A DNA stretch of 64,000 nt. Origin: Sporosarcina trichiuri. Its GTDB lineage: Bacteria; Bacillota; Bacilli; Bacillales_A; Planococcaceae. The notes under the pieces are model-generated. The model ran no database searches. It worked only from the letters and a program-made list of their open reading frames with translations, and had not been told where the DNA came from. The stretch's first letter is position 1, and every line of letters starts with the position of its first letter. Of this stretch, positions 51,454 through 59,910 are shown piece by piece. The DNA lies in NCBI RefSeq assembly GCF_030406775.1, contig NZ_CP129119.1:1-64000 (forward strand), in the 5' to 3' direction. The position numbers were made by a program, and so were the translations under genes.

Positions 51454-52109
51454 AACTCGTCAACGTCCGGAAAGGACAATTCGTCTACTATCAGAACAAA
51501 TTGCATAAGGTCTATTCGGTGAAGCCGTTCTTCAAGAAGTCGGTCCATCTGATCCGCATGGAGGATTTCAAACAGAAGCTGGCAACAGCGAAAGAGATCG
51601 ATTTCTATAAGCCGAAGCACCTCGACAGTTTCGTCTTCAACCGGGAACGGTACACGCTCGACAAAACGGTCAAAGCTGAAGTCGGGGACTACATCATCGT
51701 CATCAACCCGCAGCCGGACCCGCTCGACCAGCATCATCTGAATACGATCGAGGCCGTCTCGTCCGTCGAAGGGAACGGGGTCATCACGAACCAGTCCAAC
51801 GGTATCCGTTTCAACGAATATTGGGTCATGGTGCCCGGATTGTCAGACGGTGCGACGGTCATCGACCTTCAGGACCCGGATCTGGAAACCGATGATGGAG
51901 AAGACGAACCATCCGGCGACGACCTGCAGGAAGTCTACATCCCGGGCATCGGGGACATCTGCCGCAGGGCGGACAGCGAAACGGAGATGGAAGCAATGAT
52001 CGTCGCGATCGAAGGGGACATCGTCTATCTGGGCGGAAACGTGCAAGTGGAGATGAACGACCTGCTCGATCAGGAAAAATGGAGTTACGTGAGGAACATC
52101 CGGGACTGA
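51450..52109 (+). CDS. Hypothetical protein co-transcribed with the BCCT transporter
   Basis: A 219-residue soluble protein. The N-terminus KLVNVRKGQFVYYQNKLHKV suggests an SH3-like or KOW-like beta barrel; an acidic stretch (LETDDGEDEPSGDD) lies at about 150; and a second beta section follows (AMIVAIEGDIVYLGGNVQVE). Start overlaps the transporter stop, so it may be functionally linked. Family not recognised. Confidence 0.65.
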   Translation: MKLVNVRKGQFVYYQNKLHKVYSVKPFFKKSVHLIRMEDFKQKLATAKEIDFYKPKHLDSFVFNRERYTLDKTVKAEVGDYIIVINPQPDPLDQHHLNTIEAVSSVEGNGVITNQSNGIRFNEYWVMVPGLSDGATVIDLQDPDLETDDGEDEPSGDDLQEVYIPGIGDICRRADSETEMEAMIVAIEGDIVYLGGNVQVEMNDLLDQEKWSYVRNIRD

Positions 52110-52129
52110 CCCGGACTGGATTGAAAAAA

Positions 52130-52171
52130 GGCTGCCGGCTGCAAGGAATCCTTGCAGCCGGCAGCCTTTTT
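52130..52171. terminator. Bidirectional terminator
   Basis: An 18-bp perfect inverted repeat (52130-52147; 52149-52166) flanked by AAAAAA and TTTTT, between convergent genes. The centre (GGAATCC) will form the loop. Confidence 0.9.
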
Positions 52172-52180
52172 GCCGTGATG

Positions 52181-53137
52181 TCAGTTCCGAACGATGATGT
52201 ACACCAGATAGATTACATAGAACGCAGCGAGCACCCAGCCTTCCCGTTTTCCGATGCGGTAGCCGGTCCGCGCAAAGACGAGCAGGACGAGTGTCAGTGC
52301 GATCATGAACACGACGTCGATCAGCACTTTGCCGTCCACCGCAAGCGGCGAAATGGCCGAAGAGACACCGAGCACGAACAGGATGTTGAAGATATTGCTG
52401 CCGATAATATTGCCGAGCGCAATCTCGCTCTCTTTCTTCAGCGCCGCGGTGATCGACGTCACCAGTTCAGGCAGCGACGTGCCGATCGCGATGATCGTCA
52501 GACCTACAAGTGTCTCACTCATCCCGAGGGAGTAGGCGATCGCGGTGCCGTTATCGACGACCAGATCCCCGCCGAAGATGATAGCGGCAAGTCCGAGCAG
52601 GGTGATGAGGATGTTTTTCCCCCACGACCCGCTGACAGCCGCTGCCGGTTCGTTCATCGTCTCCTTCCGGCTTTTCAGACCGTGCTCGATCACATAATAC
52701 AAGAAGATCGACAGGAACAGCAGGAAGATGAACCCATCGGCCCGCGTGATCATATTGCTGCCGAAGCCCTGCAGCGCCACATCACTCATGACGATGAACA
52801 GCGCAATGCTTGCGAGCAGCGTGAACGGGATCTCCTTCTTGACGTTCTCACTCTCGACTTTCAGCGGATACAAAATCGCCGCCACACCGACCACGAGGGT
52901 GATGTTGAAGATGTTGCTGCCGACGACATTCCCCACCGCGACGCCTGCCGTGCCTTCCAGTGCCGCGATGATACTGACCGTCGCTTCGGGAGAACTCGTT
53001 CCGAACGCGACGATCGTCAGCCCGATCAGGATCGGCGGAACCCGCAGCAGCCTTGCAATGTTGGACGACCCATCGACGAAAAAGTCCGCCCCTTTTATGA
53101 GTAAGACAAATCCGATCAGCAATAACACATAAGTCAC
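52181..53137 (-). CDS. CaCA family Na+/Ca2+ antiporter-like protein
   Basis: A 318-residue membrane protein with about 10 helices and the two alpha repeats of the cation/calcium antiporter superfamily: GTSSPEATVSI with GNVVGSNIFNI (about 47-80), and GTSLPELVTSI with GNIIGSNIFNI (about 219-250). The Glu in each GTSxPE is the ion ligand. Resembles YrbG. A structured leader lies upstream. Confidence 0.9.
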   Translation of the reverse strand: MTYVLLLIGFVLLIKGADFFVDGSSNIARLLRVPPILIGLTIVAFGTSSPEATVSIIAALEGTAGVAVGNVVGSNIFNITLVVGVAAILYPLKVESENVKKEIPFTLLASIALFIVMSDVALQGFGSNMITRADGFIFLLFLSIFLYYVIEHGLKSRKETMNEPAAAVSGSWGKNILITLLGLAAIIFGGDLVVDNGTAIAYSLGMSETLVGLTIIAIGTSLPELVTSITAALKKESEIALGNIIGSNIFNILFVLGVSSAISPLAVDGKVLIDVVFMIALTLVLLVFARTGYRIGKREGWVLAAFYVIYLVYIIVRN

Positions 53138-53177
53138 GTACGCTCAGCTCCAGTTCTGTAACAGGTTGTTTTGGAGG

Positions 53178-53235
53178 GATCCTGTCAGCTATCCCGCAGG
53201 CCCGGCGGTCGGGCCGTGTAACCGCAGACAGGATC
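53178..53235 (-). promoter_or_regulatory. Structured leader upstream of the antiporter gene
   Basis: A 9-bp inverted repeat (GATCCTGTC 53178-53186; GACAGGATC 53227-53235) encloses a second perfect hairpin (GGCCCG/CGGGCC). It lies 41-98 bases before the antiporter start. No T tract follows, and it does not match a riboswitch consensus I know. Confidence 0.4.
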
Positions 53236-53432
53236 TTGGATACCGTATATCTGCTTTGGAACATTCTCAGATACCTGACATCAGTATATCATCTTACCCG
53301 TTTTGATACCCGGCTGAAAGGGGATGAATGCTGTGCTTTCGGACTGGGCAAGACGAGGCTGTTCCGGCAAATGTGAATAGTTCCCTTCGGACAGGTAATC
53401 CTAAACGCAAAACGCCGGACGGAGGACTGACC

Positions 53433-54365
53433 ATGAAGACAAGCAGGTGGGTGTTCGCAGGAGTGATCGGTATTTTCATTATACTGATCGGCAATTTACT
53501 GTTCTCGGAAAGTGCGGCGGGACAGCACGGCGGACTGCCGAAAGATGAGCTGAGACGAAAAATCCAAGCGTACGCAGCCCAGCATGATATCGAGCCTGTC
53601 GATGCCGTCGTGGACCGGGTATGGAAAGCGGTTCCCGGCTATAATGGCTGGCAGGTCGACCGGGTGGCCAGCCATGAGCGGATGAAGAAAACTGGGAGAT
53701 TCGATAAAACCAAGCTGGTATTCAAGGAGACGGAGCCGAGGTTGCACTTGGATGATCTGGATCCCCATCCGATCTATCGGGGCAATCCTGGCAAGCCCAT
53801 GGTATCGCTGCTCATCAATGTCGCGTGGGGGGAGGAATACATCCCTGCCATCCTGCAAACACTGAAGAACCACGAAGTCAGCGCGACGTTCTTTTTCGAC
53901 GGCAGCTGGACGGCAAAGAATCCCAAAGTGGCAAAAACGATTCACGAGGCGGGACATGAGATCGGCAATCATGCATACAGCCATCCTGACCTGCAGAAAC
54001 GTTCCGCCGCAGAGACGAGGGAAGAACTGCAGAAGACGAACGAGGTCATCCAGCAGACCCTCGGCATCCAGCCCAAATGGTTCGGACCGCCGAGCGGCAG
54101 TTTCAATGCAAAGACGGTTGCCGTGGCAGATGAGCTCGGCATGAAGACGATCCTCTGGACGGCCGATACGGTCGACTGGAAAAAGCCCGAGCCGTCCGAG
54201 ATGGTGCAGCGTGTCCTGTCGCAAACGGACAATGGCACGATGATTCTCATGCACCCGACAGATCCCGTGGCCAAAGGGTTGGATGAAATGATCATGCAAA
54301 TCAAAGCGAAAGGTCTGCGGCTCGGCACAGTCAGCGAGCTGATGAGTGAAAAACGGGTGGATTGA
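53433..54365 (+). CDS. Polysaccharide deacetylase (YlxY-like)
   Basis: ATG 53433 behind GGACGGAGGACTGACC gives 310 residues: an N-terminal membrane anchor (VFAGVIGIFIILIGNLLF) and a NodB domain from about 130 (SLLINVAWGEEYI, HEIGNHAYSHPDL, WFGPPSGSFNAKT, TADTVDWKKP, ILMHPT). As in YlxY, the metal-binding Asp pair at the start of NodB is replaced (NVAWG), so deacetylase activity is uncertain. YlxY-type proteins are sporulation-linked in Bacillus. Confidence 0.85.
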   Translation: MKTSRWVFAGVIGIFIILIGNLLFSESAAGQHGGLPKDELRRKIQAYAAQHDIEPVDAVVDRVWKAVPGYNGWQVDRVASHERMKKTGRFDKTKLVFKETEPRLHLDDLDPHPIYRGNPGKPMVSLLINVAWGEEYIPAILQTLKNHEVSATFFFDGSWTAKNPKVAKTIHEAGHEIGNHAYSHPDLQKRSAAETREELQKTNEVIQQTLGIQPKWFGPPSGSFNAKTVAVADELGMKTILWTADTVDWKKPEPSEMVQRVLSQTDNGTMILMHPTDPVAKGLDEMIMQIKAKGLRLGTVSELMSEKRVD

Positions 54366-54432
54366 AAGAAGCGCGCTGGCGGCTGAACAGGAAATGGATC
54401 CAGCACAACCCGGACACTGAAAAAACCAGTCC

Positions 54433-55221
54433 TCACAAGGCTGGTTTTCGGATGGACTGTGTTTTCTTTTGCGTGAGCTCGGCGATGGCCCGCTTCAATG
54501 TTTTCACGAACCGCACATCGGCGGTGAAGTCCAGCTGATTCCAGACTTTCACGTGAAGCGGGTTCAGGCCGGTCACAATCAGGGAAAAGCCGAGCAGTTC
54601 CAATACGCCGATCAGTTTTTCGAATCCATATAAGCCATCCTGCTCAATCCGCCCGACCGCGGTGAAGTCGAGGATGATCGTCTGCACGCCCGATTTCGCA
54701 GACCGTTCGGTGAGCCCGCGTGCGATGGCGGAAGATTTTTCCTCATCCAGATCGCCAAAAATCGGCACGACAGCGACCGTATCCGTCAGCTCGATGAACG
54801 GGGAGGACAGCTTGATGTTTTCCAGCAGCAGGGTTTCCGCCGATTCCTTCGCCTCGAGCAGCTGGAAGTCGGTCTCCGTCAGGCGGGTGCGCAGCCGCGT
54901 CAGCTGTTCGCTCACTTTCAGGATCGCCTGGTCTTTTTTGACGATGACCACCTCGCAGGCAGGCTCCTCCGTCCAGGAAGCATACAGATCAGCAAGCAGG
55001 ACGGAACCGGAGGGGGACAGGACATTGACTTCGAGCGCTTCGACTGTGTCCGATTCCCGTATCCGCCGCTCGACTTTCCGGCGGCTTTCGGACTCGATGA
55101 CGTCCAGGATGCTCGAGCCGGCGGCGAGCATTGTCGCGGCCGCCTGATTGACCCGGACGATTTGGAGATCCGTATCGATCGTGTACATCGGAAGCGGCAT
55201 CAGGGGATTAGGATAGGACAT
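54433..55221 (-). CDS. PAS-STAS regulator (RsbR-like)
   Basis: A 262-residue protein: a PAS-like domain (residues 8-90, PMYTIDTDLQIVRVNQAA), a coiled linker, and a C-terminal STAS domain (VAVVPIFGDLDEEKSSAI, TIILDFTAVGRIEQDGLYGF, LLGFSLIVTGLNPLHVKVW). RsbR-type proteins form stressosome-like sensors. The usual phosphorylated Thr/Ser before the STAS helix (DITG) is not conserved here (DFTAVGRIEQDG). Overlaps the B12-binding gene by 14 bases. Confidence 0.75.
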   Translation of the reverse strand: MSYPNPLMPLPMYTIDTDLQIVRVNQAAATMLAAGSSILDVIESESRRKVERRIRESDTVEALEVNVLSPSGSVLLADLYASWTEEPACEVVIVKKDQAILKVSEQLTRLRTRLTETDFQLLEAKESAETLLLENIKLSSPFIELTDTVAVVPIFGDLDEEKSSAIARGLTERSAKSGVQTIILDFTAVGRIEQDGLYGFEKLIGVLELLGFSLIVTGLNPLHVKVWNQLDFTADVRFVKTLKRAIAELTQKKTQSIRKPAL

Positions 55222-55870
55222 GTTTCACGCTCGCTCCTTTTCCCTCAGCTGCCAGCCATTCGTGCAGTTCCCGCAGATTCGGCATGACGAGCACCTGGCC
55301 GGGCGCCGCTTCCTCTGTGAAGGATGCATGCGGCGCCATCCGCCCGCCGATCACGATGGACGGCCGGCAGTCCGTATTCGCGAGTACCTGGACAGATTTC
55401 CGCAGGATCGGCAGCCGATAGGACAATGCCGCGGACATGGCGACAACGTCGGGCTGCCAGGCATTGACAGCGGTCTCAGCATGGCGGAGCGGCAAATTCG
55501 GGCCGAGATACCGGACACGCCAGCCGAATTCCTGGAACACGGCCGCCGCCATCTTCAAACCGATATAGTGCTCTTCGCCTTCGACTCCGAACAGCATCAC
55601 TTTCTTCCGATCCGGCGCGTCGTCCGAAGACGAACGGTACTCATAATCGGAGATCACATAGTCACAAACCGCAGTCGCCAGGTGTTCGTCCGCCACGGTG
55701 ATCTCATTCTGTTCCCACAGTTCACCGATACGGATCATTGCCGGTGTCAGGAGATCCTCGTACAGCGTAAGCCGGTCATTCCCGGCGAGCACGCCGTCTA
55801 TATAGGAAATGGCCGCCTGCTCATCTCCCCTCAGCAGCAGGTCGGTCAGCTGTTTGGCGTAGTCGGTCAT
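55208..55870 (-). CDS. B12-binding-domain sensory protein
   Basis: ATG at 55870 behind GAGGAGGGATCGA gives 220 residues. N-terminal helical domain (about 1-85, with GELWEQNEITVADEHLATAV, the B12-binding_2 pattern) and a Rossmann-like cobalamin domain (VMLFGVEGEEHYIGLKMAAA, GPNLPLRHAE, SAALSYRLPIL, VIGGRMAPH). The usual cobalt-ligand motif DxHxxG is replaced by VEGEEHYIG, keeping His and Gly. Similar to light- or redox-sensing B12 proteins. With the STAS gene it forms a sensory operon. Confidence 0.8.
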   Translation of the reverse strand: MTDYAKQLTDLLLRGDEQAAISYIDGVLAGNDRLTLYEDLLTPAMIRIGELWEQNEITVADEHLATAVCDYVISDYEYRSSSDDAPDRKKVMLFGVEGEEHYIGLKMAAAVFQEFGWRVRYLGPNLPLRHAETAVNAWQPDVVAMSAALSYRLPILRKSVQVLANTDCRPSIVIGGRMAPHASFTEEAAPGQVLVMPNLRELHEWLAAEGKGASVKHVLS

Positions 55871-55892
55871 TCGATCCCTCCTCAATCGGTCT

Positions 55893-56249
55893 TCAGTCAT
55901 TCGGCTGCAAGATGGCAAGTGCCTTCTTCAGATAATCCGTGTACGCGGATTGCCTCTCAATATCCACCTCGCCGGGCAGGACGGCGAGCAGCCGTTCGAA
56001 ATTATCGATGATCAGGTCCGTGCCGACATTCCGGCTTGTCAGCACCTGATCGAGCCATTTTGTATAATCCGTGAAAAACTTGCTGTCGCTCATCTGGAAC
56101 GCCGTCTCCAGGTGGTTCAGATGATGGTAGTTATCCTCAGCAGTCCGCATCCGTCCGTTATCGCCGAATTTTTCGGTCAGCCACGGGTGGGCATCATAGA
56201 TCTGCCAGACGACTTCATCGACAACCCGGTCTTTTGCCTCCTGCTCCAT
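55893..56249 (-). CDS. Helical protein of the B12/STAS operon
   Basis: A 118-residue, all-helical, His/Trp-containing protein (VWQIYDAHPWLTEKFGDNGR, then DNYHHLNHLETAFQMSD). It resembles small cofactor-binding helical sensors but I cannot name a family. It starts on the last base of the monooxygenase stop and lies 23 bases before the B12-binding gene, so it is probably part of the same signalling unit. Confidence 0.65.
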   Translation of the reverse strand: MEQEAKDRVVDEVVWQIYDAHPWLTEKFGDNGRMRTAEDNYHHLNHLETAFQMSDSKFFTDYTKWLDQVLTSRNVGTDLIIDNFERLLAVLPGEVDIERQSAYTDYLKKALAILQPND

Positions 56250-56554
56250 CAGTCCGCCACCACCTTATATTGCGCCACTTTCGGGATGATCCCCGCAAGT
56301 TCCTGATCCGGGTATTTCTTCTCGAGTTCGTGGATCTCTTTGAATTCATCGCTCCGCGCCCAGGCCAGATAGTGCTCCCGCGTGTCCCATTCCATATGGA
56401 CGACGAGTTCGCCGGGGCGTTTCTGGTTCTGCAGCAGCTGGAAAGAGAGGAAGCCTGCTGCCCGGTCGACCCGCTTCGAGCGGCCGCTGTAGATCCGGAT
56501 CACTTCCTCCGCTTTCCCGGCGGGTACGTTGAATGTCGAATTGACGATATACAT
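56249..56554 (-). CDS. Antibiotic biosynthesis monooxygenase-like (HmoA type) protein
   Basis: ATG at 56554 behind AAAGGAGCCTGCC gives 101 residues. YIVNSTFNVPAGKAEEVIRI near the start and AAGFLSFQLLQNQKRPGELV followed by WDTREHYLAWARSDEF are typical ABM-domain parts. Related proteins degrade haem (HmoA/IsdG). The first gene of the minus-strand operon leading to the B12/STAS proteins. Confidence 0.8.
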   Translation of the reverse strand: MYIVNSTFNVPAGKAEEVIRIYSGRSKRVDRAAGFLSFQLLQNQKRPGELVVHMEWDTREHYLAWARSDEFKEIHELEKKYPDQELAGIIPKVAQYKVVAD

Positions 56555-56726
56555 GGCAGGCTCCTTTGCGTACGTATTTCGTGTTTCCAATTATCTTAGG
56601 CTAGTTTACCACAAGAACAGGCATATAAAAATCCATTGCGTTTATCCGGCTCTTGAGCTACGTTTAACTCCATAGCGCAACTGCCAAAAAGCGCAAGTAT
56701 GCGAATCAGGAATGGAGGATGTATAG

Positions 56727-57269
56727 ATGACTGAACAGGAGAACGGACTCCTCACGCTTCTGCAGAAACGGTTCGAAGAGAACGAACACCGTCATCCTGG
56801 CATCCGCTGGGTGGAAATCCAAAGAAGGCTCGAAGCCGATCCGGAGAAACTGGAAGTCCTCTCCGGCATGGAGCGGACAGGCGGGGAGCCGGACGTTATC
56901 GGCTATGACAGCGCGGAAGACGCCTATATCGTGTGTGACTGTTCACCGGAAAGTCCGGCTGGCCGCAGAAGTATCTGCTACGACGGGGCGGCACTGGCGG
57001 CACGGAAGAAGAACAAGCCCGAGACGAGTGCTGCCGAACTGGCGGCCGAGCTCGGCATCGAAATCCTGGACGAAGCGGAGTACAGAGCGCTTCAGGAAAT
57101 CGAGCCGCTGGACCGGAAAACATCCAGCTGGATCCTGACACCGGAAGCGATCCGCAAGAAGGGCGGGGCGCTGTTCTGCGACAGACGCTACGACCATGTC
57201 TTCACGTATCATAATGGGGCGGATTCGTATTACGGCGCACGGGGATTCCGCGGCCGTGTCCTGATCTGA
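56727..57269 (+). CDS. DUF4256 family protein
   Basis: A 180-residue protein with the family pattern: RFEENEHRHPGIRWVEIQRR, MERTGGEPDVIGYDSAEDAY, CSPESPAGRRSICYDGAAL, and the terminal RGFRGRVLI-like end. Function unknown in all members. AATGGAGGATGTATAG ribosome site; a terminator follows. Confidence 0.85.
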   Translation: MTEQENGLLTLLQKRFEENEHRHPGIRWVEIQRRLEADPEKLEVLSGMERTGGEPDVIGYDSAEDAYIVCDCSPESPAGRRSICYDGAALAARKKNKPETSAAELAAELGIEILDEAEYRALQEIEPLDRKTSSWILTPEAIRKKGGALFCDRRYDHVFTYHNGADSYYGARGFRGRVLI

Positions 57270-57273
57270 ACCG

Positions 57274-57313
57274 AAAAAGCAATTCTCCCGGTGAATGCGG
57301 AGAATTGCTTTTT
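57274..57313. terminator. Bidirectional terminator
   Basis: Perfect 15-bp inverted repeat with A/T flanks (57274-57288; 57299-57313), 10-base loop, between convergent genes. Confidence 0.9.
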
Positions 57314-57316
57314 TCG

Positions 57317-57556
57317 TCAGTCCGTATTCATCACTTTCAGCATCCGCACAGGGTCGAATCCGCCGATCCAGACGCCGTTCACCTCTGTCTGCGGCACAGT
57401 GAACCGGCCGCGCATGCCGATCAGCCGGAGCTATGCCAGCGGATTCAGATCGACCGGGACTTCGGTGTATGGGATTTCATTGTCGTCCAGGAACTGCTTC
57501 ACCATCCCGCAGACCGGGCACGTGCGGGAAGTGTATATGGTGATGTCCGGTATCAT
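57317..57556 (-). pseudogene. Glutaredoxin-like gene with an in-frame TAG
   Basis: ATG at 57556 behind CAGGAGGACC. The first 41 codons read MIPDITIYTSRTCPVCGMV... with the redox CPVC motif and end at TAG (57431-57433). In the same frame, 37 codons continue with LRLIGMRGRF then VPQTEVNGVWIGGFDP, the conserved second half of a glutaredoxin (cis-Pro, then GGFDP). A single change of CAG to TAG would explain this. The short form lacks the TVPQT and GGF glutathione-binding parts and is probably inactive. Confidence 0.8.
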
Positions 57557-57697
57557 GTTGAAGGTCCTCCTGCTGATGGAAAGTTGCTGTCCATGTGTGT
57601 AAGGATGCAAGGCAGCGCCTTTTATCAAATAAAGGACTGTCTGCTTGGATTATATACGCGCGCTGGTATATTCTCAACTTCTTGGCTTGCCAGCTTT

Positions 57698-57706
57698 TGA
57701 TACAAT
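57698..57706 (+). promoter_or_regulatory. Extended -10 promoter for the Nudix gene
   Basis: TGATACAAT (57698-57706) fits an extended -10 box (TGnTATAAT with one mismatch). The -35 region is weak. It lies 31 bases before the start codon and is followed by AGGAGGAAAGGG. Confidence 0.5.
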
Positions 57707-57736
57707 AAAGAAAACAGGAGGAAAGGGTGTGAGAAT

Positions 57737-58339
57737 ATGACGGGGGAACGACTGACCGTCTTTGACGGAAACCGGCGGCCGATCGGCACCGAACTGCGGG
57801 AGACGGTCCACCGGGATGGGCTCTGGCATGAGACGTTCCAGTGCTGGTTCATCACGCGGGACGGCGGGGCCGTCTATGTGCAGCAGCGCAGCCAGGGGAA
57901 AAAGGATTACCCCGGACTGTTCGATATTACGGCGGCCGGGCATCTGCTGGCGGGGGAAACGGCGGAAGACGGCGTGCGGGAGATCGAAGAGGAGCTCGGC
58001 ATTGAGGTGTCATTCCAAGATCTGCATCCGCTCGGCGTCATCGAGGACCGGATCCGGACGGAGGCGATCGATGACAACGAATTCGCCCATGTGTTCCTGT
58101 ACGCGGTGGATGCCGCGCTTCCGGACTTCCGTCTGCAGGAGGAGGAAGTGGCGGGCATCTGCCTCGTGCCCCTCCAGGACTTCGCCGCTCTGTGGGACGG
58201 CCGTTGTGACACTATATGTACGGCAGATGAAGGGCGGCGGCTCACCCGTGCGGATTTCGTGCCGCACACGGAAGCGTATTACCGGACCGTCATCCGGGGG
58301 ATACAAGCATACAGACAGCAAAGGGGAGAGGAATCATGA
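57737..58339 (+). CDS. Nudix hydrolase (IPP-isomerase-like)
   Basis: A 200-residue Nudix protein. The box is GHLLAGETAEDGVREIEEEL (G-x5-E-x7-REUxEE at about residues 74-95). The N-terminal FDGNRRPIGTELRETVHRDG and later QQRSQGKKDYPGLFD are like YfcD/Idi-type Nudix enzymes. Substrate unknown. Its stop overlaps the ASCH gene start, forming a small operon. Confidence 0.9.
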   Translation: MTGERLTVFDGNRRPIGTELRETVHRDGLWHETFQCWFITRDGGAVYVQQRSQGKKDYPGLFDITAAGHLLAGETAEDGVREIEEELGIEVSFQDLHPLGVIEDRIRTEAIDDNEFAHVFLYAVDAALPDFRLQEEEVAGICLVPLQDFAALWDGRCDTICTADEGRRLTRADFVPHTEAYYRTVIRGIQAYRQQRGEES

Positions 58340-58800
58340 TCGAAACGACTGTACAAAACTATTGGAACGAATTCCGTGCAGAGCATCCGGGCGCGCCGGA
58401 GACCGTCAACGCGTGGGGGTTCGGCGATTCGGAAAAGATGGCGGACGAACTGGCGGCGCTCGTCGTGCAAGGTGTGAAGACCGCGACCGCGTCCAACTAT
58501 AAAATGTACGAACTCGGGGACGAGCCGCTGCCGAAAGTCGGACAGTACGACATCGTCCTCGACGGCAGCGGGGCACCTGCGGCAATCATCCGGACAACAG
58601 CTGTTGACGTCATGCCGTTTTGTGATGTGCCGGAGGAGCATGCGTTTCTAGAAGGCGAAGGCGACCGGTCGCTCGGATACTGGCGCCGTGTGCACGAAGA
58701 CTTCTTCAAGAGGGAGCTCGAGGCGGAAGGGCTGGTGTTCGACGAGCGGATCCCTGTCGTCTGTGAGCGTTTCGAAGTCGTGGACGTACGCGGCAAGTGA
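58336..58800 (+). CDS. ASCH domain protein
   Basis: A 154-residue protein with the ASCH pattern: a helical start (NYWNEFRAEHPGA), the GVKTATASNYKMYELGDEPL section with the conserved Lys/Thr, a GQYDIVLDGSG strand, and GDRSLGYWRRVHEDFFKREL. ASCH proteins bind RNA or act as nucleoside amidohydrolases (YqfB type). The role is unknown here. Coupled to the Nudix gene. Confidence 0.88.
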   Translation: MIETTVQNYWNEFRAEHPGAPETVNAWGFGDSEKMADELAALVVQGVKTATASNYKMYELGDEPLPKVGQYDIVLDGSGAPAAIIRTTAVDVMPFCDVPEEHAFLEGEGDRSLGYWRRVHEDFFKRELEAEGLVFDERIPVVCERFEVVDVRGK

Positions 58801-58861
58801 AACTTTTCTGTCGGTGCCGACGTAAAGGAAGGCACTATGACAGCGAAAGCGGGGGATCGGT

Positions 58862-59362
58862 ATGAAGGAGTTCATCATCCGGCAGAAATGGATGCGGCTG
58901 AACGGCCAGTTCACGGTGAAAGACAGCGAAGGGCGGGACGTCTATGAAGTGGGCGGCAGTTTCCTGCAGATTCCGAAGACATACACGATTGCCGATATGG
59001 CGGGTCACGAAATCGCGGTGATCACGAAGAAGCCGTTCAGTTTCCTGCCGGTGTTCACCGTCGAGGCCGTCGGCCAGGAAACGGTCACAATCCGCAAAGA
59101 GTTTTCGTTCTTCAAGCCGCGCTACACGATCGACGCAGCCGGCATCGAAGTGCTCGGCACCTGGTGGGAGATGAACTTCGACATCCTGAAGGACGGAAAG
59201 ACCGCCGGCACCGTCGACAAGAAATGGTTCGACTGGGGCGATACGTATAACATCCAAGTATTCGAGGAGTCGATGGAGACGTTCATCATCGCCCTCGTCA
59301 TCGCGATCGACTGCGTCAAAGCCGACCAGGCCGGAGCGTCGTCCGCAGCCGGAGCGTTCTGA
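58862..59362 (+). CDS. LURP-one-related (LOR) family protein
   Basis: A 166-residue protein of the LOR/YxjI beta-barrel family (Tubby-like fold). It contains FIIRQKWMRLNGQFTVKDSE, VYEVGGSFLQIPKTYTI, and a hydrophobic C-terminal helix (FIIALVIAIDCVKADQ). Function in bacteria unknown. GGGATCGGT lies before the ATG; an upstream start is also possible. Confidence 0.88.
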   Translation: MKEFIIRQKWMRLNGQFTVKDSEGRDVYEVGGSFLQIPKTYTIADMAGHEIAVITKKPFSFLPVFTVEAVGQETVTIRKEFSFFKPRYTIDAAGIEVLGTWWEMNFDILKDGKTAGTVDKKWFDWGDTYNIQVFEESMETFIIALVIAIDCVKADQAGASSAAGAF

Positions 59363-59381
59363 GAGAGGAGGGATCCTGCGC

Positions 59382-59585
59382 ATGGACATCGGAAGCACCG
59401 ACACAGCATGCCCGAAATGCGGCAGCCGGGAGCTTGGCCGGGGCCGGCAGAGAGGCTACGCCGTCATGTCACCGATCGGCAAAGTCCGGTTCGGCTCCAA
59501 CGTCGAGTATCTGCTCTGCACCGACTGCGGCTACATCCTGGAATCGTACGTCAGCAGCCCGGAGAGATTCAAAGGCACGTTATGA
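59382..59585 (+). CDS. Small zinc-ribbon protein
   Basis: Sixty-seven residues: CPKCGSRELGRGRQRGYAVM, then LLCTDCGYILESYV, a four-Cys zinc ribbon as in many small Bacillus proteins annotated as TFIIIB-like. GAGAGGAGGGATCC ribosome site. Likely binds zinc; no partner known. Confidence 0.75.
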   Translation: MDIGSTDTACPKCGSRELGRGRQRGYAVMSPIGKVRFGSNVEYLLCTDCGYILESYVSSPERFKGTL

Positions 59586-59652
59586 TGAAATGAGAAGCAG
59601 CCCGCCGCGGCGGGATGCTTTTTTGAGTGCGGGGACGGCGGCTGGAAACGGG

Positions 59653-59857
59653 TTATCTTCCTGGCGCGGCGGGGAATGGGGGCGAGTGTCGGTTAAGGGC
59701 GTCTTATCTTCCTGGAGCGGCGGGGAATCTGGTGCGAGTGTCGGTTAAGAGCGTCTTATCTTCCTGGAGCGGCTGGAATTTGTCGTGAGTGTCGGTTAAG
59801 GGCGTCTTATCTTCCTGGCGCGTGCGGAATTTGGCACGAGTGTCGGTTAAGCGGGTC
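59653..59857. repeat. Minisatellite array A, four units of 51-52 bp
   Basis: Units start at 59653, 59704, 59756 and 59807 with TTATCTTCCTGG and contain GAGTGTCGGTTAAG. The second half of a unit is strongly conserved; the centre varies. On the minus strand the array is read as a 17-residue unit (like LTDTRTRF...QEDK) in an open frame. Purpose unknown. Confidence 0.9.
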
Positions 59858-59910
59858 TTAATTGCATGAAGCAGGCGAGGGTTGGAAGCAACGTGGAAAT
59901 AGACAGCCCC

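Noticed and set aside
52079..53104. A 341-codon open frame on the plus strand
   Set aside because: It is the shadow of the CaCA antiporter, whose two alpha repeats are unmistakable; the product is His/Arg/Asp-rich without domains.
53178..53235. A known manganese (yybP-ykoY) riboswitch
   Set aside because: The conserved GGGGAGUA-type and CCC-GAC core elements of that riboswitch are not seen.
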